The notes: a model not told the origin generated them from the letters alone. Counted from the stretch's first letter, positions 41,596 to 53,331 are shown. The stretch: 64,000 bases of DNA from Ficedula albicollis (GCF_000247815.1 NC_021677.1:6391941-6455940), one strand, 5' to 3'. Numbers and translations are program-made.

Positions 41596-43687
41596 TTGAG
41601 TACCACTTTTTCTGATATCTCTCAAATCAGAAAATATACTTACTTGATGTACAAACATTTTATTTTGCTTTTTCCTTTTTTTTTTTCAATGAGCAGTTAA
41701 GCAATTATAATTTTAAGTTAGATGGATCAAACATCCTAAACTCTTGGTCATAGGTCTGTACCCTACAGAAAAGCATTCAACCAGCTTATCTAGAAGCTGA
41801 AGCCAGTTATGAATCTGCAAAATAGCCAGGATTTTGTTATTTAGTCTGAGCTAAAACACCAACTTTAAATAATTGTAGTACATAAACTGTAAAATACCAC
41901 AAACAAACCAAAACCACACAAAAACAGCCAAAGGCAAAAAAACCCATCAAACTCAAGCAAAGAAATTAATAAAAGCTAGATTTTTCTGTCTTGGAGTATT
42001 TTGAGATGCCAACTAATTTTCCTTGTCAATTTTAAGGCATAAACTTATTTTTCAAGGGCAGTATTAAAAATATTATGGTCTGACTGGTGATTTGAAATAT
42101 CTCATCTTTTGGAAAGGCCTCTTTTCTATACCTTACTGAGTGTTTTTCCAACCCAGAACATGTCAGATTTCATGACAGTACTTTAGTAACTGATTGTAGC
42201 ATATCAAGCACATTAATTAGGATCACATATATTTCTTCATATTTACTAAATGGGTTTTTGATGGCATATACATGTACTGTTTTCCAGCTCTTTATGTCTA
42301 TGGTTCATTTTACTGATAATTATATTTCTTGGCCCATAAGAAGATTCTTCAATGTGTTATCAAGTTTTCTGGCAATAGAAAGTTGCAGCTGAGAAGGATG
42401 TACTGATTGAAGCAAACATTAGGAAAATAACATGAGTTCCTCCCTACTTGTGGAATTTTTTTTGTGCTCAAGCTTTTGCTTCCTGTTTGAGGGTGGGTTA
42501 GTGAACAGTGAAGATTTCAAAGTAAATTATATGCAAATGATTGCCTGGCAAGCCATCAGTCCCTAAATTGGGGACCAAGACCTTCAGATTGTGTGACTCT
42601 CTAGAGCTAAATACAGACACTCAAAATATCCAAGACCAGCAGACCATTTAGCAGAATTGTTTTAGATCTGTGCAGTAGCTGCACAGGTTTTATCTTTGCC
42701 TACCAATGTAAGCAGACCTTTAAATTTAGTTGAGGAAGAGTTGTCGGGAGAGAGCTGGGTATTGCTGGCCTGCCTCCTGATTGAACAAGAAAAGCCCTAT
42801 TACAGTTATTTCTGGAGAAAGGTGGAGGAGTAGAAATATCTTGTAACTCTGTATTACATATGTAGTAAAATTGTGCTGCTATAAGGAAATACTTTATTAC
42901 TAACAAAAAAAACCAAAAAACAAACAACCCAGCCTGCTTGTCCACTTTGCACATGTCAAATGTTTTTTCTGGTCTTCATTCTGAGGGAGGCTCCTAGGGG
43001 TTACAGAAATTGTACTCTGTTTTAATAAATAAAATTGCATCCTGGCGCTAACAATGCTACGTAGAGAAGTGACAGTGCTCTGCATACAAATGACTCTTCA
43101 GTAGACAAGAAAGTGAATATCCCTGAAATGGTCAAGGAAATGGTAGAGGAATCCATACAGTCTGACTATTCAGTGCTGCTCTGTAGAAAGAATGAATAAT
43201 CCTAGAATTTGGCATGACCAACTAGGTTCCTAAATGATGTGCTAATTAGGAAAGCAGACAAAACAAGAACTGTAGAAGTAAAATGTAATTTTAAACAAAA
43301 CCACCAGTTGTACGAGTTGATACTAATGTGGAGGTTTTTTCCTATAAAGAAGTCTGCACTGGTTTATATGCCATTTAGTTTTTTAAAACTTGTTATTCCT
43401 TGGCAGGCATTCTCCAAGGAGGAGATAATCTGCTATTTCATCAATTAGAGTGTTCTCACTCTGTGCAACAAACATGCCTTCAGTTAAATAAAAGAGAAAG
43501 AGGTTTGTGTGGTAAAGTATAAAATAAAAGGTGGTACTTTGCTCATTTTTGCTTTTACTGATCTCAGTAGAATTGTCCTTACCTACTTTATTTAGTACCT
43601 GCAATTATAGACATGAAGTATTATGTGAAAAAGCACTAGAATAAGAATTACAATATTTCTAGTACAGATTCAAAGAAGCAGAGAAAG
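41596..43687. other. Unassigned non-coding region
   Basis: About 2 kb of unique AT-rich DNA. A small A/C-rich patch lies at 41900-41945 (accacaaacaaacc). No gene recognised. Confidence 0.5.
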
Positions 43688-44308
43688 TGTTGCCCCAAAA
43701 AGGTTCTTTCACCTGGTGTGCAAAAGGCCAATCCACACACAGAGTCGAGGTACGGGTTTATTTACAGTTCTGCACAGAAAGGGGGGCTGGATGGCAAATC
43801 CACAAAGTCAGCAGAACAACTACCAAAATTTTTCACTGTTTATACATTTTAATAAACAAAAGCATTAATGTTCATTGGGTACAAGTTACCTAGTTCTTTT
43901 GATGATTTGTTATTGGTCAATATTTCTCTCACTTCTCATGCTAATTAGTGTGCATGGTCTTTCTATTTTAAATTGGTTGGTTTATTGGGTCAGTGGTTGT
44001 GATCTGTCCAGAATTACCTTTTACCTCACCAGAGCTGATTCAGCAGAGTTGCTGAGTCATCCTTACTAGTTTCTTCCTTATCTTGGGGCCTCTGCCAAAT
44101 GTCCTTCTGGCCTGTAAATTCTGAATTCTTTGTGTCCACTATCAGTGGTATGTCATTCTTCCCAAGCTTTGTTAACCCCCACCTAGGTCTGTAATAATCG
44201 GGGCGGGTCCAGCCCTAAATGGTAACAAAGTAATTCTGCTAACAAGTAATTTGCCTTTCTAACACCTGGACCTCACTTAGAGCTTGGGAGGTGCTCTCTG
44301 TTCCATGG
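43688..44308 (-). mobile_element. Antisense ERV LTR
   Basis: On the minus strand there is a CCAAT-type box (attgaccaataac, from 43909-43922), a signal AAATAAACCCGTACCTCGAC (from 43741-43763), then tctgtgtgtggattggcc and an end near ggggcaaca. The upstream part contains ggctggacccgccccgatta. This order fits U3-R-U5. The left edge (tgttgcccc) is plausible; the right edge is approximate and no target-site duplication was confirmed. Confidence 0.6.
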
Positions 44309-45425
44309 ATTAAATCTCTCTTCTTGTTGATGAGGGTTGAAAAGTATAAAAGGTACAAATACCAAAATCATCCTTTCTTAAGAAAATTTTACATCAACCA
44401 AATTTTGCAGCAAGAGGAATGTCTTTACAAGCACAAATCACAGCTAAAAGAATGTAATGTAAACACCTATTCATAATACTTGCACATCCATTTTTTATTT
44501 TATATTATAATCTTTGCAGGGGAATAGATTCACAGAACTGTGCAGTAGGTAGGACTATAAATCACACAAGGCCTAGAAAGAGCTTTTGCAGAAATGAATT
44601 TAAAAATCTGTTTTGAGATTACTCTGAAGCAGTTACCAGCATCTCCATTGCTCCTAGGTTATATAGCCACTACTCATGAAAGCTGCTGTGCTATCTACTA
44701 AAGTAGAAACTATCTCCTGTGCAAAAGGCAATTAAGTATCACTGAAGTTGGACCACAGAATCACTTTCTGGGTAGATACTGGGGCTTGTAAAGGCACAGT
44801 TTATCCTAGTACAGAAATGTGTCCTCTCAAATATAAAGTTGGATGTGTAATATATAAATTCCAGGTTTTTGCTGGTGTAGAGGGTTTCTCTGAGTACCTT
44901 AAACTGAGAAAACTATACTGAGCAAGGAGCTGTGCTGATGCAGATACAATACCTTATTTCACCTGAATATCTTCTACTACAAAAATATAGGTAATCTGTG
45001 CTTCCAGAAATCTTGCCCAGATTGTCTTTATCTTCTTTCCCCTTGTTTTTCTTAACTTTCCCATCTCACATAAAATTTTAGCAGTTATTAATATGTATGT
45101 CAGCTTTCAGGTGGGTACAACTGTGCCAATGATGTAATTTCTTTTATTTCACTTATGATCTCAGTGAAGTAGCTGTTTTCTTAGGTATTAGTATAGCATC
45201 TTGGGAAACCTTGATCCTTGTCATACAGGATTTTCATATACAGTAGTACTAATATTTGAGGTAGAGAGAATAGCTGCAAATGGAACTTGATAATTATAAA
45301 CATTCCAATTGCTTGACAATTCAGTTTCCTATTGAGGGTTCTCAGTGTTTTCTCATGGCTGTCGTTTGCAAGGATTTTTTTCTGTTGTTGGTTTGGAGTG
45401 GTGTGAGGTTAGACCTCCGGTGCTC
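44309..45425. other. Unassigned non-coding region
   Basis: Unique-looking DNA with no recognised gene or repeat. Confidence 0.5.
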
Positions 45426-46264
45426 TGGGCACCAACTTCGTCAGGTTATCTTCTTAAATGAACAAAGCAGCTAATAGACAAAGCAGCTAATAGTTGCCTG
45501 GGCACCAACTTCGTCAGGTTATCTTCTTAAATGAACAAAGCAGCTAATAGTTGCTAAAACGTTGTTTATTGCAGAAGCACATGAGTCTTAAAAGCAGTCA
45601 CAGACATTAAAGTCCTTGCTAAGTTTTGGTATAAAGTCTCCCAGATGGAAGCAGAAGCTGCTCCCAGAGGTTCTAGTGGGGCCGCTGTTGCTGGGAAGCT
45701 CCTGTCTTCTTCTCAGGTGTCAATGATGGCGGCGAGCAAAGTAAAGCAAAAGCAAAATGGCAAAAGCAATGGTAAAAAGCACCAGCTCTCCCCAATGCAT
45801 GCTCTTATATAGAATCTTCCGAACAAGCTAAGACGTAAACTTGGACCACCACTCCTTAACATATTAGAATTCTAGTTTCTTCACATGCCAGGTTACGTAT
45901 AAACTATGCATATGGTCTGTCTTGTTCTATCTGAAAAATGTAAGCAATATTCTTATTTTAGCTCTGTTGCGTCTAAAACTACGTTCCTGGAGCCTCCACT
46001 AAAAACTCTAGTGTGTTTTTCAACCTTCACTAGAACTCGCATTGCTACTCTGGCATTTGAAACCTTTCACTTACTAAAAGCATTGGAGCTCATACTAAAA
46101 CTTAATTACTGACTCACTTACTTATCCTAAAACTTAAACTTATACCTCTACCTTGTGTCTGAGTGGCTTAATATACTTCTATCCATCCATAGGCTTTAAT
46201 TCAATCCCAGCACCCTGATTTCTCCCTGAAGAATTCAGAGACTCCTGGCTCACTGACTCCAACA
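45426..46264 (-). mobile_element. Antisense ERV LTR (TGTTGGAGT family)
   Basis: The minus strand begins TGTTGGAGTCAGTGAG, includes attaagccactcagacac and gaaactagaattctaat (both shared with 59484-60388), a TATA box in ttctatataagagc, a poly-A signal in gcaataaacaacg, and ends GGTGCCCA. The 3' end carries a 73-bp duplication: ctgggcaccaacttcgtcag at 45425 and again at 45498 on the + strand. Flanking hexamers gtgctc and gactgg do not match, so the left edge may be altered or the element incomplete. Confidence 0.78.
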
Positions 46265-46448
46265 GACTGGTTGTTTTCTTTTTTAAACTAGCACCTAATT
46301 AAAAATGAAGGCACTTTTAATGGTTTGGGGTTTTTTAATTGTTTGAAAATAAGGAGTAGCCTGTGTTGGTTTCATGTGCTAGGGGGGAGGGGGTGGAGCC
46401 ACCTGAGGGAAGCCGCACGAGGCAGATCGGAAGAGCGGTTCAGCAGGA
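46209..46448. other. Artefactual 240-bp duplicated insert
   Basis: Bases 46209-46423 (215 bp) recur without a mismatch at 46449-46663. Between the copies lies sequencing-adapter sequence. The second copy leads into a complete LTR with a matching target-site duplication, so the first copy plus adapter looks like an assembly insertion, not biology. Confidence 0.88.
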
Positions 46449-46449
46449 A
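46424..46449 (+). other. Sequencing-adapter contamination (Illumina paired-end type)
   Basis: agatcggaagagcggttcag followed by caggaa matches, over 26 bases, the start of the Illumina paired-end adapter as I know it. It sits exactly at the join between two identical 215-bp copies. A chance match is very unlikely. Confidence 0.95.
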
Positions 46450-46601
46450 GCACCCTGATTTCTCCCTGAAGAATTCAGAGACTCCTGGCTCACTGACTCC
46501 AACAGACTGGTTGTTTTCTTTTTTAAACTAGCACCTAATTAAAAATGAAGGCACTTTTAATGGTTTGGGGTTTTTTAATTGTTTGAAAATAAGGAGTAGC
46601 C

Positions 46602-48092
46602 TGTGTTGGTTTCATGTGCTAGGGGGGAGGGGGTGGAGCCACCTGAGGGAAGCCGCACGAGGCCGGGGGGTAGGAGGCCTGTCCCATCTCTGAGGGCTTC
46701 CCCTGTGAGCTGCAGAGACCAATCAGAGAGTTGATTTAGTAGTGGACAGCTCGGGAAACCAATTAAAAGTTATTTCGCTTTCACAAATCACAGTGGATGG
46801 AGTTGGCTAACTCTCTTTCGGCTTCCGGCTCCTGGGGTGGCGCGGTGGCCTCTGGCTGTTGCACCAGCCCCCAGTCTGGCTCCGGGCTCGGCGGGGGGCC
46901 TGGCCTGGCACCCCAGACCGGCACTGGCTTTGCAGGGAGCCCCTGGCCCGGTCCTGGCCTGGGGGCCCCTGGCTCCGCATGGCCCCCAGCCCAGGCCGCA
47001 TGGCTCTGGCACCGGCCACATGGCTCTGGCCCCGGCCGCATGGCTCCAGCACGGCCCCGGCCCTGCTGGCCCCGGCTCAGCTCGGCTTGGCTCTCCACGT
47101 GGCAGAAAAGGCCTCCAGATGCCCATGTGGCTTCTTCATGATCTGGATACAATTTTCACTCTTTTTAATGCCTGGATAAGATTCTTGATCTCCTGAGCTC
47201 CCCTGAATGAGAAGAAATAAAGCATGGAGTCCACAGAGGTCAGTGGAATGAAGATAAAGTTCCTGATGGGAAGAGACTGAAAAGATGCAACTGATAAGTA
47301 GCTGAAAACCTTTTTTTGTGGGGCTCTAAGGGGATTGTGACTTTACTAAAATTCCTTTTAACTGTGAAATATACTTGGGGAGGATGAGTGCTTGAGAAGA
47401 AGACTTTTTGCCTCGAGGAAATTGGAGCTCTCTGTTTTGGGACTGGAATATGGACAGAGACACTTGATAGAGAAGGAGATGAAGAGAATTTTGTTTTTCA
47501 GCAGCCTGCCTTTAAAAGTGGTACCCCAAGTGTGTAGCATAACCCATAGCACAGCTCTGGAAGGACTGTGTGTTAGGGATTGAGTGTTTTTCTATTACTG
47601 TGTCAATTTAAAAATTTTTTCCCATTATCATGCCAATAGAGCTGGCCAGGTTACACCCAGGACCTTCGACCACTCTAGACAAAAGGGGTAGGTGGGAGCG
47701 CCTTCTGGAGGGGCTACTCATGTTTCCGGGAGCTCGGAGGAGGGACCCCCCGTCTCCAGCCCACGCGGCCGGAGGCAGGAGAGCCGGAGCCAGTTACCCC
47801 CTAAGCCTAAACTAAAAAAAGGAACTTTTCTCTCTTAAGTGAACTGAAATGATTATTTAAGTAGATAACTGACTGAAGTGTTCTCTGTATGTTGTTGTTA
47901 AGGAATGTGGGGTGAAGGAAGGGGGAGGAAGGAACAATCTAGGAATCTTAATCTTATTTTTTTTTTGGTGTTATTAATAAATTACTTCTTATATCCTTTT
48001 AAGTTTTCAGCCTGCGTTGTCTTTACTCTTAAATCCTATCTCTAAAAAAATTAAGTATATTAAAATTGGCAAACCCAAGCCACACCGTGACA
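46602..48092 (+). mobile_element. Complete solo LTR, about 1.49 kb, 5-bp target-site duplication
   Basis: It begins TGTGTTGGTTTCATGTG and ends AAGCCACACCGTGACA. The pentamer tagcc flanks both sides (46597-46601 and 48093-48097). Visible signals are gagaccaatcagagag (CCAAT box), ccaattaaaagttattt (possible TATA region), and ttaataaattacttctta near the 3' end (poly-A signal). A GC-rich block at about 46840-47100 has repeated catggctctgg words and accounts for long overlapping open frames on both strands; these show no known domain. A 5-bp duplication is usual for ERVL-type (class III) elements. A second, inverted partial copy is at 1-214. Confidence 0.85.
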
Positions 48093-48097
48093 TAGCC

Positions 48098-48504
48098 TCT
48101 AAAGAAAAGTAATAGAAACGTTATTGAAACAGTCTTTCCTATAATTTTAGTATATAGGGAGATACAAATCCAGAAAATTTAGGAATGACATTCAGTGCTT
48201 GGGCTTTTTTGGCCAAGGTTACAAATTAGTAATCTTCCTCAATGTAATTATTTTAGAAGTCAATGGCCTTTCACATGCAAGGAAACTATTTTTATACATC
48301 CTTTATGAAAGAGTTCTTATCTAGAGAAGCTGTTGTTTTACCATCAGCTTTTGAAAGCTGGGGAAAGAAGATGACTGCTAATCCTAAACACAGTGTTGAA
48401 ATATTCTTCACTTACCAAAAACTTCATTCTGAAAAGGACACTTCATTCTTTTTTATCACATTTGATCAGCTTATTTTAGTAAATATGGTAGTCCAGTTGA
48501 TAGC
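48098..48504. other. Unassigned spacer
   Basis: No gene recognised. An open frame from 48263 runs into the MIR-like sequence and is probably random. Confidence 0.5.
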
Positions 48505-48645
48505 AAGACACCAGATTCCTATTCTCAGCTCTATTACGGACCTGCTATATAATCTTGAGAAAGTTACTGCACTTGCCTATGCCTCTCTAAGCCTCTTGTC
48601 ACTTGTGCGACTTACCTGTCAAACAGTGTAGGGCAGAAATAATGA
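48505..48645 (+). mobile_element. MIR-type SINE remnant
   Basis: gcaagacaccagattcctat, then ctcagctctattacggacct, cttgagaaagttactgcact, ctctctaagcctc and later gggcagaaataatgac follow the order of the tRNA-derived head and core of MIR SINEs (agacctgggttc..., cttgggcaagttac..., ctctgagcctcag...). A short insertion (ttgtcacttgtgcga region) interrupts it. MIR elements are ancient amniote repeats. Identified by pattern only, without alignment. Confidence 0.6.
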
Positions 48646-48735
48646 CTTTCTGTAGTATATGGAGTTGAGCCTTTCTTATAAGTGCCTAAATAGCAATGTC
48701 AGTATTTCAGTCCTATGGGCCCTACTATTGTGCAA

Positions 48736-48845
48736 ATAATAACAATAGTAATAATAATATTACTATTAATATTAATATTAATAGTAATAGTAATAACAAG
48801 AGTAATAACAATAACAATAACAATAACAATAGTAATAATAATAGA
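48736..48845. repeat. (AAT)n/(AATAAC)n microsatellite
   Basis: Interrupted aat, aac and tag trinucleotide repeats. It lies about 90 bases downstream of the MIR-like element, whose 3' part is naturally rich in ataataat words and may have seeded it. Confidence 0.9.
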
Positions 48846-50042
48846 ATTTTAGATGGTGAGGTGGAAAGAATACATGAGTTGTAAGTCTTTCACAATAAAT
48901 TATAATGGAGATTTTATCTTGTTTTTACTGTGTGTATAAGAAATAATTCTCTTTCCCTTGTTTACCTGCAAGCCTCAATTATCAGAAAACCAAAATCAAA
49001 AATTAATAGCTTTAATCTCTAAGGCTCAGAAATAACAATACATTTATCAATGAAGCACCTTACTCCATTGAAGATTGTGCCGCCTTTCTCCAATTAGATT
49101 TTCATTATCTTTGAAAAATTATAAACTTTGCTTAAATCATGGACTAGACAAGGCAAATGTTTTCAGTGTACTCTTAGTATGATATATATATATATGTTAT
49201 ATATGTCTTCAATGTATACCTTTCCTGAAACATCTCTTGATTCTAGCTAGCGTTTGTTTTAAATTCAAACTGGTTGGTCAGTAAGACTAATGCAATTGTA
49301 TTAGTGGGAAGTGGTTAACTGTGGTACCTCATTAATAACAAAAATGAGTAGACTTTACGTAGCTTTTAAAATAATGCGACTTCTTTATGGATTTGTCCTG
49401 ATTAAGTTCCACCCCTATTTTTCTGGGATCTAAATGCTAAAGTACTACAGGTAACACTCTCTCCCAAAATACTAAAATATCAGTCAGTAATCTCTACAAA
49501 ACAGAGGTAGTTTTGCAGGTGTACAATAATAAACTCTTCTCAAACTCAAGGTTTGTTCTATTCATTTTAGTGCCTAATCTGTCTGCATCAAATTATTGAT
49601 ACCAAAATTCCTTCAAAAAATTTATCAGTGAATGACAGAAAATTCTTGTTTATTCTGAGATACTCTCTGATGTATACTGGCCATTTTTTTGGGGTGTCAT
49701 TAGTCAACTTCTCCTTGAGCACACCAAGACTACAAAGTCTTGGGTCATTTTGTTATTGATGTTCTTGCATGGGAGTAGAGGGAAATAACATATGCAACCA
49801 ATACACCGTGCTACCTGTCAGTTCAGCTGAATGTAGTTAAAACAAAACCCACTCAGCACAAACAGAAGTTTTTTGTGTTTCATGAGCAAGACAATAATAG
49901 GTAGCTTCAAAAAACCCCACATAGGTAGTTCATACAGCAGTTGTTTGCTAATGCAAATAAAAGCATGCATTTACATCCTGAAACACGCAAAGCTTCAATG
50001 AAGTTTGGAAGTTATGACTGATGCTCTCAGAAGCAGAGGTAA
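48846..50042. other. Unassigned non-coding region
   Basis: AT-rich unique DNA with a short (AT)n patch at 49182-49206. No gene recognised. Confidence 0.5.
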
Positions 50043-50047
50043 AGAAT

Positions 50048-50742
50048 TGTCTTAGGTTGCAATACAGGATGTAACCACAAGTATGTATTCTACCACCATC
50101 TGTTGAAACCAAGTAGGGCAGTGATCCTTATCTCCGTGGCACATATTATCTGCTAATGAGCCATCTGTTAAAACCAGGTGGGGCAGTCATCTTTATCTTT
50201 TTCACAACCCATCCTTCCTCCAGGAAGATACCATCTGCTAACGGGCCATTAAGTCCCACTGTATGACTATTAAAATTACATCATCCCATTGGGAGATGCT
50301 CCAGGCAAGAAAACGAAACCTTTCCACATCAGCACTGAACCTTTGGAGGAAAACTGCACCCTTCTACAGGCTCTCTTCTTCAACTAAACCACATCTGGTG
50401 CTCCAAAAGACCTGCAGCCACCATTTAATTGGACTGCTACCACCACTCTGTCTGATGGGGTATCAGGTTGTATTCTGACTCTGTCAGTGTTTTGGGTTTG
50501 TTCTTTGTAATGCTGTATTTCTATTTTAATTTTCCTAGTAAAGAACTGTTATTCCCATTTCCCATATCTTTACCCGCGAGCCACTTAATTTCAAAATTAT
50601 AATAATCTGGAAGGAGAGGGTTTACGTTCTCCATTTCAAAGAGGAGCTCCTGCTTTTCTTAGCAAACACCTGTCCTCCAAACCAGGACANNNNNNNNNNN
50701 NNNNNNNNNNNNNNNNNNNNNNNNNTCCTCCAAACCAGGACA
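50048..50742 (+). mobile_element. Solo ERVL-type LTR with 5-bp target-site duplication, split by a false gap
   Basis: It begins TGTCTTAGGTTGC and ends CCTCCAAACCAGGACA. The pentamer agaat precedes it (50043-50047) and follows the second copy of its end (50743-50747). R/U5-type sequence (cctagtaaagaactgttatt, tttcaaaattataataatct) matches the minus strand of the LTR at 7442-8328. A 65-bp partial duplication lies at 50096 and 50161 (ccatctgtt(g/a)aaacca). The last 17 bases of the LTR appear on both sides of 36 Ns, so the LTR is really 642 bp and contiguous. A 5-bp duplication suggests class III (ERVL-like). Confidence 0.88.
50690..50725. other. Assembly gap (36 N), probably spurious
   Basis: Both sides carry the same 17 bases (tcctccaaaccaggaca at 50673-50689 and 50726-50742), and the target-site duplication follows the right copy. 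The two contigs therefore overlap and no sequence is missing. Confidence 0.9.
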
Positions 50743-50747
50743 AGAAT

Positions 50748-51879
50748 GAAAAGAGCAGATCAAGGTAGGAGCTCAGAATGCAGATTTATTGAAAGGAGAA
50801 ATCGTCTCCTAAATTTCCATCAGAAGAATGACTTATCTAGAATTATATATATGTTATATATATATATAAAGATGACATATAGGTATAATGGCCGTTTTAG
50901 CATATGTATTATCAACTTTGAAAAAAGCATCAGCTCTGTTTTTTTTGTAAATGTTTATTAGTCTCTGAAAAACATAATTTTCTAGGTGAAATCCAACAAT
51001 GCTTTAATTACTTCTGCAAATTATAATGGTTTTTCTTATTTCTGGACATGCTAGGTATGAAACACAGCTTACAGAATAAGCAAATTATAATTTGTGAATA
51101 CTGTATATGCTGGATCACTTCCAAAGATCCAGCTTCTATAATTTCAATTTATGTTTGAGCACCTCTTCTTACAGAAATGGCTTAGCATCTTCTATAAGCC
51201 ATCTGTGATGCATGAAACAATTTTCCTGTGGGTGGTATGAAATAGAGAGGAAGCTTTGGGATGTTTTCCAAGCATATTAGCATTTTCCCAGTGCCTGCAG
51301 ATTTGTCCTGGTCCACTTGAAAGCTGGATTCACCATCATTTTGTGCAAGTGTTCAAAAAGCCCACAAAATCCTAGTAATTTCTTAGAGTCAGGTAGAGAT
51401 GATGTAAGAGAAAGGTTTCATGTGCAGTTAGAGTTTATCTTACATTGATTCAGTTTACTTTGAAAGGAATGAAGGACTGATCTGTTTGGAAGATATTTTC
51501 ATAAGTAAGAAAGGCTTTAGTCTTGTCCAGTGCATAGCAATAATAATAATTATTGCAAGGCAAATTATTGACTGAGTAGATGAAAATTCTGCACTTGACA
51601 TTAACTGAATACCACCATCTAGACAATAATGCCCAGATAATAATTTAGAAATATGGTTTAATTTAGATAATTTACAGTCAATTTTATTGAAGATGATTAG
51701 TCTAAGTTTCTAAACATAAATGGATTTTTCTAAGGTTTCTTACTAGCAATCTGTCAACACAGGAATAAGTGCAGATCCTTGCTAATTATATGGTCACGTA
51801 AGTAAAATACTAGTGAGAGCTATTATATTTCTCATTTCAAGCTGAAAACAACATTATTAAAACCGCTTCTAATTGTTCA
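50748..51879. other. Unassigned non-coding region
   Basis: Unique AT-rich DNA with a short (TA)n tract near 50845-50870. No gene recognised. Confidence 0.5.
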
Positions 51880-52200
51880 GAAATCTGTAAAGCTACACTT
51901 AGAGCTGTGTGCACTGCACGCAGTACTGTAATGATTAATTTTTCCTCTCCATTATCTGCCAATTCAAATTAGCAGGCTGTTAGTTAATCTGTCATCTATT
52001 ATATGAAATGCAATGGAACAATCTCTTAATCTGAGCAGCTAGCATGTTGTCAGCTTGAATATCCTTCAACTGATTTAATTAGCGAAGCTCCATCTTGATC
52101 AGCTTGCGATTAAACTTTCAGATTGTGTGAGGAAAAAAAAATCCCTTTACAAAACAAAAAATTAAAATTAGGCCTGTGACAACAGTAATTTACGTGGCTG
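51880..52200. promoter_or_regulatory. Candidate conserved non-coding element / enhancer
   Basis: A non-repetitive, mixed-composition block dense in homeodomain-type cores (atgattaattt, tcaaattagcag, ttagttaatctg, gatttaattagcg). It also has aatgcaatggaacaat, and it has no microsatellite or transposon signature. This is the usual look of vertebrate developmental conserved elements, but conservation cannot be shown from one sequence. If the gene starting at 15509 extends this far, the block would be intronic. Confidence 0.35.
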
Positions 52201-52415
52201 TTTTAGGAAGTGTGTTAAACAGTTAATGAATAATTTACCTCTACTTTTGTCTAACATTTATAGATTTTAGTAAGCTTCCCCATACTAAATTGTACTATTT
52301 CTTGCATATTTATTAATAGAAAAGGGTTCATTAGCAAAATATACTCATTAATATGTCTTACAAAGACTAGCACTATGTTTTCCGTGATCCATATATTTCC
52401 AAATATTATTCCTTT

Positions 52416-52442
52416 TATATATATATATATATATATATATGT

Positions 52443-52530
<88 letters not shown>

Positions 52531-52531
52531 T
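52416..52531. repeat. (TA)n followed by (GATA)n microsatellite
   Basis: About 12 TA units to 52440, then about 22 GATA units from 52443. The open frames (YLSIYLSI...) are repeat artefacts. Confidence 0.95.
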
Positions 52532-52654
52532 ACATGTATTATTATTACCTCTGAGATGCAGAAAAAACTTTCTATGGACTAAGATTATTTTAACTATTTT
52601 GCTCAATTCTGTGTTCAAAGTTCTCCTTTGGAAGTGTTTAATTTTCAGAAATAT

Positions 52655-53331
52655 GAGATGGACTTGGGGCTGCTGGTGGACGAGAGGCAGCAATGTGCAC
52701 CAACAGCCCAGAAAGCCAAGTGTGTCCTGGGCTGCATCCGAAGCAGCATGGGCAAGCAGGCCGAGGGAGGGTCTTCTGCCCCTCCACTCCGCTCTGGTGA
52801 GATCCCACCTTAAGGACTATATCCAGCTCTGGGATCCCCAACAGAGGAAGGACAATAACCCATTGGAGTGAGTCCAGAGGAGGTGACCAAGTTGATCAGA
52901 GGGATGAAGCAATTCTCCGATGAGGAAAGACTGAAAGAGTTGAAATTGTTCAGCCTGGAAAAGACAAGACTTTGAGATGACCTTACAGCAGCCTTCCAGC
53001 CTCTCAAGGGAACTTGCATGAAGGATGGAGAGGGACTTTTTACAAGAGCACGTAATGACAAGACACTAGAAAAAATTGAAAATGAAAAACAGTAGGTTCA
53101 TATTAGATATTGGGGGAGAAAAATCTTTACTCTGAGGGTGCTGAGGAAAGATTTGCTAAGAGAAGCTGTGGATGTCCCATGCCTGGAAATGTTCTATCCC
53201 TGGTTAAATGGATCTCCCCTGGCCTAGTGCAACATGGTCTAGTGAAAAGTGTCCCTGTCCATGGCAGGGAGCTTGAAACTAGATAATCTGTAAGGTCACG
53301 TCCAACCTAGGCCATTCTATGCTTCTATGAC
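52655..53331 (+). mobile_element. CR1 LINE 3' fragment
   Basis: gagatggacttggggctgct, then cccagaaagccaagtgtgtc, tccagctctgggatccccaa, atggcagggagcttgaaact and cgtccaacctaggccattct: the end of CR1 ORF2 plus the 3' UTR in sense orientation. Frames are broken by small indels. Confidence 0.93.

Noticed and set aside
46781..47196. Overlapping proline/alanine/glycine-rich frames of 81-123 codons on both strands
   Set aside because: They lie in a GC-rich block inside a complete LTR, occur in all phases, and show no domain.
52443..52531. GATA repeat as evidence of a sex chromosome
   Set aside because: GATA arrays occur on all chromosomes. A single 22-unit array says nothing about sex linkage.
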